A DNA stretch of 64,000 nucleotides from Plesiomonas shigelloides (GTDB taxonomy: Bacteria; Pseudomonadota; Gammaproteobacteria; Enterobacterales; CAMTGL01). Made by a program: the position numbers and the translations under genes. The notes under the pieces are model-generated. The model had not been told where the DNA came from. It searched no databases and saw nothing but the letters and a program-made list of their open reading frames with translations. Position 1 is the first letter of the stretch. Every line of letters begins with the position of its first letter. The DNA lies in assembly GCF_900087055.1 (NCBI RefSeq), contig NZ_LT575468.1, positions 2,108,001 through 2,172,000 of the forward strand, written 5' to 3'. Below are positions 53,897-61,875 of the stretch, in pieces.

Positions 53897-55135
53897 ATGC
53901 CAAAACATCATTTATCTCAGCTACGCGTGGCCCGCTGTGGCTATTGCGATTGCCTGCTGCAGATTCCGCCGTTGATGCGCAATCAAAATGCAGAATGTCC
54001 ACGCTGTATGTCGGTCACCGCATACGGGCGGGATTGGTCATTGAACCGGTTAGCAGCGATTGCACTGGCGGCGTTGATTCTGATGCCGCTGGCCTATACC
54101 GAACCGTTACTCAAAATCAATTTGTTCGGGGTCAACATCAATGCCTCCTTATGGGAAGGCTTATGGCAAATGGCCTGGCAAGGTTTTCCGGTCACCGCCA
54201 CCTTGGTGCTGCTATGCGCAGTTGCCGCGCCCGCGCTATTCGCCGGAGGAATTTTCTATCTCTGGATTGCGCGGCGTTTTCGCTGGTCTTTACGCCCTTG
54301 CCTGCTGATCTTAGAAAAGCTCAAAGAGTGGGTGATGCTGGATGTCTATCTGCTGGCGCTCGGGGTAACCGCATTCAAAATTCGTGATTACGCGCTACTC
54401 AATGGTGGATTTGGCTTAATTCCGCTGTTTTTGCTCACCCTGCTGATGACGCTGCTGATGATCCACTTTAATCCAGCGCAGCTTTGGCAGCGTTACTATC
54501 CACTACCGGTTCCCTCCTCCAACACTCCGCCAGAGCAAATTTTGCACTGCCCACACTGCCATTATTCTGGGCAGCCGAACGTGGCAGGGCGTTGCCCGCG
54601 CTGTTTGATGAAAATGCGTTCGCGTTATCAGCAGAGCCTACAAAAAACTTGGGCGGCAGTGCTGGCAGCCATTGTGATGCTGTTACCAGCAAACTTGCTG
54701 CCTATCTCTATTTTGTATGTGCGTGGCGTGCGTGCAGAAGACACCATCATGTCTGGGATTTTATCGCTGGTACAAAACAACAATGTGCCGATTGCCATTA
54801 TTGTGTTTGTCGCCAGTATTTTGGTACCGCTAGTAAAAATTGTAGTGATGCTGGCGCTACTGATTTCAGTGCAATTTCGCATTGGCTGGCAGCGACGCTG
54901 GCAATTGAATCTCTTTCGTTTTGTTTCAATCATCGGCCGCTGGTCAATGCTGGATCTGTTTGTTCTGGCGTTGATGATGTCACTGGTCGATAGGGATCAG
55001 ATCCTGTCATTTACTCTGGGGCCGGCGGCGTTCTTTTTCTGCGCCGCCGTTTATCTGACCATGCTGGCTGCAGAATGGTTTGATACGCGTTTAATCTGGG
55101 ATGTCCATGCCAAACCAACAACCTCACGCACCTGA
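53897..55135 (+). CDS. letA: Intermembrane lipid transport protein LetA (PqiA family)
   Basis: 412 aa (E. coli YebS 427). Two PqiA modules, each beginning with a zinc-ribbon pair: CGYCDCLLQIPP...CPRC and CPHCHYSG...CPRC, followed by four transmembrane helices each. It is the inner-membrane partner of the LetB tunnel that moves lipids between the envelope membranes. The letB start lies inside its 3' end (35-nt overlap), so they are co-translated. Confidence 0.95.
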   Translation: MPKHHLSQLRVARCGYCDCLLQIPPLMRNQNAECPRCMSVTAYGRDWSLNRLAAIALAALILMPLAYTEPLLKINLFGVNINASLWEGLWQMAWQGFPVTATLVLLCAVAAPALFAGGIFYLWIARRFRWSLRPCLLILEKLKEWVMLDVYLLALGVTAFKIRDYALLNGGFGLIPLFLLTLLMTLLMIHFNPAQLWQRYYPLPVPSSNTPPEQILHCPHCHYSGQPNVAGRCPRCLMKMRSRYQQSLQKTWAAVLAAIVMLLPANLLPISILYVRGVRAEDTIMSGILSLVQNNNVPIAIIVFVASILVPLVKIVVMLALLISVQFRIGWQRRWQLNLFRFVSIIGRWSMLDLFVLALMMSLVDRDQILSFTLGPAAFFFCAAVYLTMLAAEWFDTRLIWDVHAKPTTSRT

Positions 55136-57755
55136 ACAGCCGCCGATCGCGGCAAAAATCAAAACCAAACGCCGGATTTCACCGTTTTGGATATTACCTG
55201 TGATTGCGGTGGCAATCGCCCTGAGTCTGGTGTACTACACGCTACGCGAGCAAGGTGAACAGATTTCAATTCACTTTAACTCGGCCACCGGTATCGTGCC
55301 AAACCGTACCCCCATTCGCTTCCAAGGGTTAGAAGTGGGGATGGTGCGTAAAGTCTCGTTGGGCCCTAACCTGCAAGGCGTAACGGTTACAGCCGATATT
55401 TACAGCCAAGCGGTGGATACGCTGCGCCAAGGAACACAGTTTTGGTTAGTCACTCCGAAAGCCTCACTGGCCGGGATTTCTGGGCTGGATGCGTTGGTAT
55501 CGGGTAACTACATCAATATGCTGCCGGGCGAAGGCGCGAGTGTCAGTCATTTCTCGGCTTTAAGTGCGCCACCGCGTTATCGTGAATCAACCGGTGATTT
55601 GCTGGTGCACTTGCGCAGTGATGATTTAGGGTCTCTCTCAACCGGCTCGCAAGTCTACTACCGCAAAATACCGGTGGGGACAGTGAATGATTATCGCATC
55701 GCGCCGGATAACGAAGGCGTGTTGATCGATATTTTGATTGAGCAGCGGTTCGCCAATTTGGTCAAAACCACCTCCCGCTTCTGGAACACCAGTGGCGTAC
55801 AAGCCGATGTCAGTTTGTCCGGCGCCAGCATCAAGTTAGAAAGCCTCAATGCACTGATCAACGGAGCCATTGCGTTTGACTCGCCAGCCGATGCACCGCA
55901 GGCCTCCGATGATGCGTCCTATCCACTGTATCCCGATTTAGCGGCTAGCCAGCGCGGGATCAGTGTGCACCTATCCTTCCCAAATGCTGGAGGATTAAAA
56001 GCCGGTAGCACGCCATTGATGTATCAGGGCTTGAAAGTCGGCCTACTGACTAACCTGGACCTACAAGATGTCAACAGCGTGGCGGGAACCTTGGTGGTAG
56101 ACCCCTCCATCAAAGATTTACTGCGCTCTGGCACGCATATCAAATTGCAGCGCCCAAGTTTTTCCCTCAGTAATCCCGCTGGCGTGAGCACCTTGCTCAC
56201 CGGTCCAACCCTACAGCTGATGCCAGGGGAAGGTGCACCGCAACGGCGTTTCACGGTCGTGGATGATAGCCAGCTGCTGCAACAAACCGAAAATTCGCTG
56301 CAATTTACGCTGCTGGCTCCGCAGTCATTTGGCGTGGATGTTAATCAACCTGTGTGGCTGAACGGGATCAATATCGGTCAGATTATTACGCGTGAGCTAA
56401 CGCCAGAAGGCGTGCTGTTTTCCGTGGCGATAGAGCCGCGTTATCGGCATTTGATCCACGCAGATAGCCGCTTTGCCGCAGCCAGCCGAGTTGATGTTCA
56501 AGTGGGTTTGGATGGTGTGGAAGTCAAAGGCGCCTCAGCGCAGGAGTTTTTACAAGGCGGCATCAATGTGATAGCCGGCGGTAAAGGCACGCCGAAGACC
56601 CGCTACACCCTGTATGGCGATCTGAAAAGTGCGCGCGCCGGTATTGATTACGCTGATCTAAAACCGACCCTGACATTGCAAGCCAGTGAGCTGCCCGATA
56701 TCCAGCAAGGCTCGGTGGTTTTATATCGTAAATTCCCAATTGGTCAGTTGCTTTCTATCAAGCCAACCGCCAAAGGCGAATTTAATGTTGCGGTATTTAT
56801 CGACCCACAGTACCGCTATCTGCTGACACCACAGAGCATTTTCTGGGCCGAGGGCGGCGCCAAGGTTGAGATTGGGGCCGGAGGCGTATCGGTACAAGCC
56901 ACCCCGCTGTCGCGCGCACTTAAAGGTGCAATCAGCATGGATAACGTATCGGAAGCCAGTGCCGGTAAAGGTGAGCTACGCCGCTTGTATCCATCAGAAC
57001 AGGCGGCCAAAGCCATTGGTCGCCAGATCACCCTTCTGACCGATGATGCTTCTAAGATCAGCAAAAATATGCCGATTCGCTATCTGGGGATCACCGTCGG
57101 ACAAGTGATTAATACCGAGCTCACCCGTGATAACAACCACGTCGCCGTGCAGGCGATTTTGTATCCTAAATATGATGCGCAGTTTGCTCGGAATGCCAGC
57201 CGTTTTACGCTAGTTACACCGGAGATCAATACCACTGGGATTTACAATATCGAGAGCATTCTGACGCCGTACATCAGCGCAGAGCCGGGCAATGGTAATC
57301 CGAGCCGCGAGTTTGAGTTGTTACCGCCCAGCATTGTGTCATCGCGTTATCTGGATGGCTTGACGCTCACGCTGGATGCGCCGAATGTTGGTTCGTTGAT
57401 TGTCGGCACACCTATCCTGTATCGCGGTATGGAGATTGGCATCGTGACCGGCTTTAATCTGGGCAAACTGGCTGATCGCGTACATGTGCAGGTACGTATT
57501 AACCGCCGCTATCAGAACCTGATTCGTCAAAATAGCGTATTCTGGCTCAGCTCCGGTTATAACGTTGATTTTGGTTTGTTCTCGGGTGTCGCCAGCTCCG
57601 GAACCCTGAATCAGCTGCTGCGTGGAGGTATTTCTGTGGCAACGCCACCGAGCGCGCCACTAAAACCGATGGCCAAAGCCCGTTCGCATTTCTTGCTTAA
57701 CCAAAAGATGCCGGAGCAAGCCGATAGCTGGCAAACCGCCATCCCGGTTGAATAG
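55101..57755 (+). CDS. letB: Intermembrane lipid transport tunnel LetB (seven MCE domains)
   Basis: 884 aa (E. coli YebT 877). A short cytoplasmic N-terminus, one transmembrane helix (about 29-47), then seven MCE repeats, each with a core like TPIRFQGLEVGMV: they begin near ISIHFNS, LLVHLRS, ISVHLSF, LQFTLLA, LTLQASE, ITLLTDD and LTLTLDA. The hexameric rings stack into a periplasm-spanning lipid conduit. ATG 55107 is an alternative start two codons downstream. A terminator is found only about 260 bp after the stop. Confidence 0.96.
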   Translation: MSMPNQQPHAPEQPPIAAKIKTKRRISPFWILPVIAVAIALSLVYYTLREQGEQISIHFNSATGIVPNRTPIRFQGLEVGMVRKVSLGPNLQGVTVTADIYSQAVDTLRQGTQFWLVTPKASLAGISGLDALVSGNYINMLPGEGASVSHFSALSAPPRYRESTGDLLVHLRSDDLGSLSTGSQVYYRKIPVGTVNDYRIAPDNEGVLIDILIEQRFANLVKTTSRFWNTSGVQADVSLSGASIKLESLNALINGAIAFDSPADAPQASDDASYPLYPDLAASQRGISVHLSFPNAGGLKAGSTPLMYQGLKVGLLTNLDLQDVNSVAGTLVVDPSIKDLLRSGTHIKLQRPSFSLSNPAGVSTLLTGPTLQLMPGEGAPQRRFTVVDDSQLLQQTENSLQFTLLAPQSFGVDVNQPVWLNGINIGQIITRELTPEGVLFSVAIEPRYRHLIHADSRFAAASRVDVQVGLDGVEVKGASAQEFLQGGINVIAGGKGTPKTRYTLYGDLKSARAGIDYADLKPTLTLQASELPDIQQGSVVLYRKFPIGQLLSIKPTAKGEFNVAVFIDPQYRYLLTPQSIFWAEGGAKVEIGAGGVSVQATPLSRALKGAISMDNVSEASAGKGELRRLYPSEQAAKAIGRQITLLTDDASKISKNMPIRYLGITVGQVINTELTRDNNHVAVQAILYPKYDAQFARNASRFTLVTPEINTTGIYNIESILTPYISAEPGNGNPSREFELLPPSIVSSRYLDGLTLTLDAPNVGSLIVGTPILYRGMEIGIVTGFNLGKLADRVHVQVRINRRYQNLIRQNSVFWLSSGYNVDFGLFSGVASSGTLNQLLRGGISVATPPSAPLKPMAKARSHFLLNQKMPEQADSWQTAIPVE

Positions 57756-58015
57756 CCACGAGGCTACTGCGCGGGTTATGAGCGATGAATACAGAGTGTT
57801 AGAGAAGCGCTCACACTGGGGGAACACAGAGGAATAGGATATGCCGCGCTAACGCTTAGCTATGCATCAGATATGGCATTTTGACAATTTTATGCGAAAT
57901 CGGATGCATAGCTGGATTTATTACGCATCTCCACTACGCTTAGAAGCATGGATACCGCAACGGTTCTCCTGTTTTAATCAGTTAGCGCACGGCTCTGCAA
58001 AGAGCCATTCCCCTG
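57756..58015 (+). other. Structured region after letB, possible small RNA
   Basis: No convincing gene. An 11-bp inverted repeat AGCTATGCATC / GATGCATAGCT (57858-57913, 34-nt spacer) is followed by GGCTCT-GCAA-AGAGCC (57991-58006, GNRA loop) and then the terminator at 58016. Three hairpins over 190 nt ending in a terminator would fit either the letB 3' untranslated region or an independent small RNA; no clear promoter is seen. Confidence 0.35.
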
Positions 58016-58051
58016 GGCCAGATACAGGGATCGTGTCAGGCCTCTTTTTTT
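58016..58051 (+). terminator. Terminator downstream of letB
   Basis: GGCC-A-GATAC pairs with GTGTC-A-GGCC (one A/A mismatch, one G-T pair) around a 7-nt loop and is followed by TCTTTTTTT. Confidence 0.65.
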
Positions 58052-58275
58052 ATCTATATGATTTTAAAGGGAAATCTGACGAATTTTCTTATGCAGTAAG
58101 AATTTCGAGTGATTTTAAGCTTTTGATTAATAAAGATAAAAAATTAGTTTTGGAGAAAAAATTTTTCACATCAATGAATTTCAATTCACTTTAAGACGTG
58201 ATTTTGCATAAAAACAGCCAAAATTTTTGTCCGTAACGACCTCAAAATCTGAAATTAAAAATTAGTTTAAAATCA

Positions 58276-58446
58276 TTAGGTTACAATTAAACGGTCTTTC
58301 CTCTCTGACATTAGTGACTCAACCTTATCTTGCAATGTTTCCATCATTGCGACCAACTCTTGAATTGCAGCGGTATTTGCTGCAGACATGTCGGTGTAAC
58401 TCACGGCATATTTACATAACTCATCAACACGTACCATCTCCAGCAT
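58276..58446 (-). CDS. Small protein of unknown function, possibly nonsense-truncated
   Basis: 56 codons from ATG 58446: MLEMVRVDELCKYAVSYTDM, then a helical, acidic C-terminal half (MMETLQDKVESLMSERKDRL) with heptad-like spacing. In the same frame, 15 codons upstream, lies ATG 58491 (MKVLIGYRDQ) followed by a single TAA before LSRVMLEM. The ancestral gene was therefore probably 72 codons and is now interrupted, or translation restarts at 58446. The SD is poor. The IS1 relic begins 16 bp upstream of ATG 58491. I recognise no family. Confidence 0.4.
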   Translation of the reverse strand: MLEMVRVDELCKYAVSYTDMSAANTAAIQELVAMMETLQDKVESLMSERKDRLIVT

Positions 58447-58506
58447 AACTCTAGATAGTTACTGATCTCTATATCCAATCAGCACTTTCATCGTGCCATA
58501 AAGTGT

Positions 58507-58659
58507 GGGGAGTAACTCTAAATAAGTGCCATGGCATTACACACCTTAAGCGGCTTACCCGAAGGACAATCTGCTTCTCCAAATCAGAAGAAATGCACGT
58601 GAAGTTAAGTGGCTGGTATCTGACAATGAACCATCTCCACTAAGTTGAAGTCACTACAA
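58507..58659 (+). mobile_element. IS1-family relic 1 (internally deleted)
   Basis: The C-terminus of an IS1-type transposase (InsB) is readable on the plus strand up to TAA at 58641: THLKRLTRRTICFSKSEEMH, then SGWYLTMNHLH. The right end reads, in reverse complement, GTAGTGACTTCAACTTAG, close to the IS1 inverted repeat GGTAATGACTCCAACTTATT. The left end GGGGAGTAACTCTAAATAAG is a degraded match. At about 150 bp most of the element is gone. It abuts the sodC pseudogene start. No target duplication was found. Confidence 0.65.
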
Positions 58660-58668
58660 AATTAACCA

Positions 58669-59178
58669 CTGAAAAGTACATTACTGCTAGCTGCATTAGG
58701 TATGTTTTCGCTCGCGGCACATGCCAACGGCATCTCCGTTGACGTGGAAGAGCTCAGTCAGGTAACAGCGTGAGGCCGCAACGATTTCTGAGAGTAAATA
58801 CGACACTGTATTCACTCCTGATCTGAAAGGAGTTCCTTCTGGACTGTACGGCTTCCACGTACGTACGTCCCCATCCTACGATAGCTCAACTAAAGGCGAT
58901 AAAACCGTTCTTGGTGATACAGCAGGTGGACACTACGCTTCTAAAAACACAGACAAGCATGAGTATCTATGAGCAATGATAATCACCTCGGTGATTTGCT
59001 GGCACTCTACATCGATCACCGCAACAATGGGTCTTCCCCTGCCCTCTCGTATCGCTTAAAAAGCGATGATGTGAAAGATCATGCCTTGATGACTCATACT
59101 GGTGGCGATGATCACTCAGACCATCCAAAGCCATTAGGTAGTAATGGTGAGCGCCTAATTTGCGGTGTAATTTCCTAA
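58669..59178 (+). pseudogene. sodC: sodC pseudogene (Cu,Zn superoxide dismutase)
   Basis: Periplasmic Cu,Zn superoxide dismutase recognisable in pieces: a signal peptide KSTLLLAALGMFSLAAHA after a CTG in place of ATG (58669), then TISESKYDTVFTPDLKGVPS, GLYGFHVRTSPSYD, GGHYASKNTDKH and, in another frame, NDNHLGDLLALYIDHRNNGS and GGDDHSDHPKPLGSNGERLI followed by CGVIS. Defects: lost ATG, stops near 58770-58790 with a frameshift, a TGA at 58971 with a second shift, HVH changed to HVR (copper ligand) and the first disulfide Cys lost. It cannot make an active enzyme. IS1 relic 1 ends about 10 bp upstream, where promoter and SD should be. Confidence 0.85.
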
Positions 59179-59259
59179 ACTACGACCTTTTCTAATCCTA
59201 CAGTTATACCGCTGCTGGACTGCTTAATTTCACTTAGCTAAATTTTCACTTATTCGGAA

Positions 59260-59544
59260 CTACATCCAGTTTTCACGCACATAGGTGTTAAACGCCTTCA
59301 CACCAAAAACCAAGCTAAACACGCCAGTCGCAATAGGTAGTATGTACGCACACCACAGAAATCCATCAAAGATGGCCATCATCTCTGTCGCTGTATATGA
59401 ATTCAACCTATGCACATACCGCGCGGTTCCATAAGTCACGATAGCCAGCAATATAGATACTATCGCTCCGACCTGCCAGAACACCTCAGTAACATCAAGA
59501 ATGGCATCCAAGGCATTATCAATAGTCGATTTTCTGCGTCCCAT
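59260..59544 (-). CDS. Small inner-membrane protein of unknown function
   Basis: 94 aa, MGRRKSTIDNALDAILDVTE then two transmembrane helices (about 22-44 and 60-85). A strong SD AGGAGAT lies 8 nt before the ATG, so it is very likely expressed. The N-terminal MGRRK...DALLD pattern is reminiscent of membrane N-termini of some restriction-endonuclease-like proteins, but there is no nuclease domain here. No family can be named safely. It is flanked by pseudogenes on both sides. Confidence 0.65.
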   Translation of the reverse strand: MGRRKSTIDNALDAILDVTEVFWQVGAIVSILLAIVTYGTARYVHRLNSYTATEMMAIFDGFLWCAYILPIATGVFSLVFGVKAFNTYVRENWM

Positions 59545-59732
59545 GCAAATATCTCCTAACTACATCCAACCTGATAAGCTCATCCATCATACTACCCATG
59601 AATACTACACTTTGTAATGTTCAATTTGTAACGTGAGATAATCCACGAAATGAGCGTTATGCCATAACTCACAAGTAATGCATTTGTGAGCAAACAGCTT
59701 AAACATAGCAGCCTGGATATATCAGAAATAAA

Positions 59733-60015
59733 GGTGGTAACTCTAAATTAGTCTTGTATTATTTGTTTTTTGGATAAGAAGTGGCAATGAACGGCTCCGG
59801 ATGCCGTGACACCGCCCGAGCCCTTGGCACCAGTCTTAATACCGCCCACCCCATCTAAAAAATGGGACCGAAACAGCTGGTGCAATACGTTTAGCTTGGT
59901 TATGGATTCCAAAGTGAGTAGAGCAATTTTCCTCTCAAAATCAGAAGAAACACAAGGTAATATCATCGATGGGTATCTGACGGTCAATCATTGCCACTAA
60001 TTTAAAGTCAATACC
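59733..60015 (+). mobile_element. IS1-family relic 2 (internally deleted, both ends present)
   Basis: 283 bp. The left end GGTGGTAACTCTAAATTAG and the right end, in reverse complement GGTATTGACTTTAAATTAG, are matching inverted repeats of IS1 type. Inside, an InsA fragment (59781-59843: AMNGSGCRDTARALGTSLNT) is joined to an InsB C-terminus (SRAIFLSKSEET ... DGYLTVNHCH, TAA at 59998). The middle of the element is deleted. It is non-autonomous, similar to a MITE in structure. No target duplication was seen. Confidence 0.75.
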
Positions 60016-60066
60016 AAGGAAGCTACTGCAACTGGTTATAAAGTCTTTATTTGGAGTTGTTAAATA

Positions 60067-60507
60067 ATGATAGGTAGAGTTTTAGTTATATTGCTAACTT
60101 TTTTCTCTTGCGTGGCTAATGCTAAGTTCAGCCCATACATGGGTTATTGGTCTGTCAATTGCGGTGGGTTTGGTGGCTATGTAATCGTGTCTGATATGAG
60201 TGAGGCCAGAGTAAATGTTAATGATAACAACCTATTAATTTCTGCGAAACTAAGTGAGTTAACAAAAAACTCTTCTGAGCTGTTTTTTATCGATATATTG
60301 GAGTCAAGAAATGAAAAGATAGATTGGCCATCTATTTCCCTAGATAAACCGATTGCTAAATTGACTGTGAACGATGGAGTTCTTGTCGTTAATTGGTTTG
60401 GTTTTTTTGATATGAAGAAGAAAGAGTATGTGTGGAATACACAGCCTGATTTCATAGTGGACACAAAGAGCAATAAAAACACCATCATGAAAAAGTGTAT
60501 TTTTTAG
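60067..60507 (+). CDS. Small exported protein of unknown function
   Basis: 146 aa. Signal peptide MIGRVLVILLTFFSCVANA, cleaved before KFSPYMGYWSVNCGG. The mature protein has two Cys (in WSVNCGGFGG and the C-terminal KKCIF) that could form a disulfide. GGAG lies 11 nt before the ATG. It begins 51 bp after IS1 relic 2, so its promoter may lie in or at the relic. It could be a periplasmic immunity or effector-binding protein; no family recognised. Confidence 0.65.
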   Translation: MIGRVLVILLTFFSCVANAKFSPYMGYWSVNCGGFGGYVIVSDMSEARVNVNDNNLLISAKLSELTKNSSELFFIDILESRNEKIDWPSISLDKPIAKLTVNDGVLVVNWFGFFDMKKKEYVWNTQPDFIVDTKSNKNTIMKKCIF

Positions 60508-60521
60508 TGAGCTCTAAGGAT

Positions 60522-60686
60522 TTATAACTTTACAGATATAGAGTTATTCCTGTTCAGCGACTTCGACTTATCTGATTCACTAACACCGTCGTACGCTTGA
60601 TCAATCGGCTGATTGTAGTCCTTGGACTTGAAAGCCTGCGTAACGCAGTCATTAGTCAGCTGATGGAGGAATTCAGTGAAATACAC
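60522..60686 (-). pseudogene. Stump of an unidentified coding sequence
   Basis: On the minus strand a frame overlapping the end of the downstream paralogue (stop at 60673) stays open from about 60715 to TAA 60522. The sequence looks protein-like: VYFTEFLHQLTNDCVTQAFK, then YNQPIDQAYDGVSESDKS. The only start candidate is GTG 60686 with no SD. It may be the 3' end of a lost gene joined here by deletion. Low certainty. Confidence 0.3.
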
Positions 60687-61095
60687 CGAACCACCAACTC
60701 CACCATCTCTTATTTATAGTGCTGATATTAAGCTCACCATCATACTCATCATCAAACACAACAAAGCTATTTTCATCCAATGTAAATTCTTCCCTGGGGA
60801 ATCTATAAGTAATATCTCGCCATGCCCCATAACATGAAAAAGGTGAAGACTGACCTATATACCCAACCTTCGAATCGTATAGCACGAAATATATAGGCGC
60901 CCAATCTTCAGATAAAAGACAGTATAAACCAATTGGATTAACTGGATGCACTGGTTCAAAAACAATCTTATACCTTCCATCTTTTGAAAACTTGCTAATA
61001 GGTGGTGCGTCATCTAGAAAACCCAATGAGACATGGGCAAGCAGCAACCAATAAATAACACATAGGACTGCTAATAACTTAATAACACCCTTCAT
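60673..61095 (-). CDS. Membrane-anchored exported protein, paralogue B
   Basis: 140 aa. An N-terminal transmembrane or uncleaved signal helix (MKGVIKLLAVLCVIYWLLLA) is followed by a periplasmic domain. Shared with the neighbouring paralogue (61232-61651) are LAHVSL.FLD, HPVNPIGLYCLL, IGQSSPFSCYG, GELNIS and a C-terminal KRWWSWWFGVFH; they are roughly half identical. The two Cys are conserved. It resembles small DUF6201-like proteins (tentative). The tandem copies suggest an immunity-type role, unproven. Confidence 0.7.
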   Translation of the reverse strand: MKGVIKLLAVLCVIYWLLLAHVSLGFLDDAPPISKFSKDGRYKIVFEPVHPVNPIGLYCLLSEDWAPIYFVLYDSKVGYIGQSSPFSCYGAWRDITYRFPREEFTLDENSFVVFDDEYDGELNISTINKRWWSWWFGVFH

Positions 61096-61231
61096 AAATA
61101 ACTCGCTGATGCGGAAGTGGACTTAACTAAAGTACATTGAAGAACACGATAAAACCCCGCATCACGTTTATCTTGCCCAATCAAGAAAGTCACTACTGTA
61201 GTCTGGAACAACCTCGCCAACAGTTCATGTA
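61092..61231 (-). pseudogene. Decayed second copy of the short upstream ORF
   Basis: Between the two paralogues, minus-strand DNA aligns with the 3' half of the gene at 61648-61863: both contain GGCAAGATAAAC, ATGCGGG and AA(G/A)TCCACTTCC in the same order and spacing. The reading frame (VPDYSSDFLDW, then QDKRDAG after a frameshift) ends in a TGA that overlaps the next ATG (TTATGA), as in the intact copy. It is therefore a remnant of a duplicated two-gene unit. Confidence 0.65.
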
Positions 61232-61651
61232 TCAATGAAACAAACCAAACCACCAACTCCACCATCGTTTATGCCTAATTCCGATATTTAGCTCGCCATT
61301 ATTACTATCATCAAGAACAACAAACCCGTCATCCCCATACGCTTTCGATTCATTAGGAAATAGCAAATAGCCAGCAGTCCAGTGGCCATAACATGAAAAA
61401 GGTGATGATTGCCCTATGTAATTATTTTCGGCATCATACAAGGAGAAATATATTGGTGATTCTGTAGTTAAAAAGCAGTACCAACCTATAGGGTTAACTG
61501 GATACATATCATTTATAGTGACTCTATACTGCCTGTCTTCTGAAAACCTAACTATTTCAGGAGGAGAGTCTAAAAAATTCAAAGACACATGAGCAAGCGC
61601 GAACCAATACATTGCACACAGAAAAAATACAATTACAGATAAAATTTTCAC
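61232..61651 (-). CDS. Membrane-anchored exported protein, paralogue A
   Basis: 139 aa from GTG 61651, which overlaps the stop of the preceding gene (GTGA), so it is translationally coupled. N-terminal helix MKILSVIVFFLCAMYWFALA, then a periplasmic domain with YPVNPIGWYCFL, IGQSSPFSCYGHW, GELNIGI and the aromatic C-terminus KRWWSWWFGLFH. It is a paralogue of 60673-61095. Function is unknown; DUF6201-like (tentative). Confidence 0.7.
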   Translation of the reverse strand: MKILSVIVFFLCAMYWFALAHVSLNFLDSPPEIVRFSEDRQYRVTINDMYPVNPIGWYCFLTTESPIYFSLYDAENNYIGQSSPFSCYGHWTAGYLLFPNESKAYGDDGFVVLDDSNNGELNIGIRHKRWWSWWFGLFH

Positions 61652-61863
61652 AAGTAAATTATCCGTTGATTAGGAAGTGGATTTAACCAGAGGACATCTG
61701 AGAATACAATAAAATCGCCTCCCGCATTATGTTTATCTTGCCAGTTACGAAAATCACTATTGTTAACCGGAAAAAAATCCACAGCAACGTCCCTGCTCAC
61801 ATATGGTTGAAAGCCAAATAAAAATACCGCTAATAACATTAGCATTTCAAAACCTAATGCCAC
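61648..61863 (-). CDS. Short exported or membrane protein upstream of paralogue A
   Basis: 71 aa from GTG 61863, or about 65 aa from ATG 61845, which has AGG 8 nt upstream. A hydrophobic N-terminal helix (MLMLLAVFLFGFQPYVS) is followed by a short hydrophilic part with FRNWQDKHNAGGDFIVFSD. It lies 12 nt after the 218-aa gene and overlaps paralogue A by 4 nt, so the three are co-transcribed. Its pairing with paralogue A is old, because a decayed copy of the pair follows. No family recognised. Confidence 0.55.
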   Translation of the reverse strand: MALGFEMLMLLAVFLFGFQPYVSRDVAVDFFPVNNSDFRNWQDKHNAGGDFIVFSDVLWLNPLPNQRIIYL

Positions 61864-61875
61864 TTTTTATAGACA

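Noticed and set aside
53848-54387. 179-codon frame overlapping the letA start in another frame
   Set aside because: letA in the alternative frame has zinc-ribbon motifs and membrane helices; this frame has none.
57862-58194. 110-codon open frame after letB
   Set aside because: A terminator and two hairpins lie inside it, there is no SD, and its sequence is not protein-like.
60177-60488. 103-codon frame antisense to the 146-aa exported protein
   Set aside because: The plus-strand gene has a signal peptide and an SD; the antisense frame has neither.
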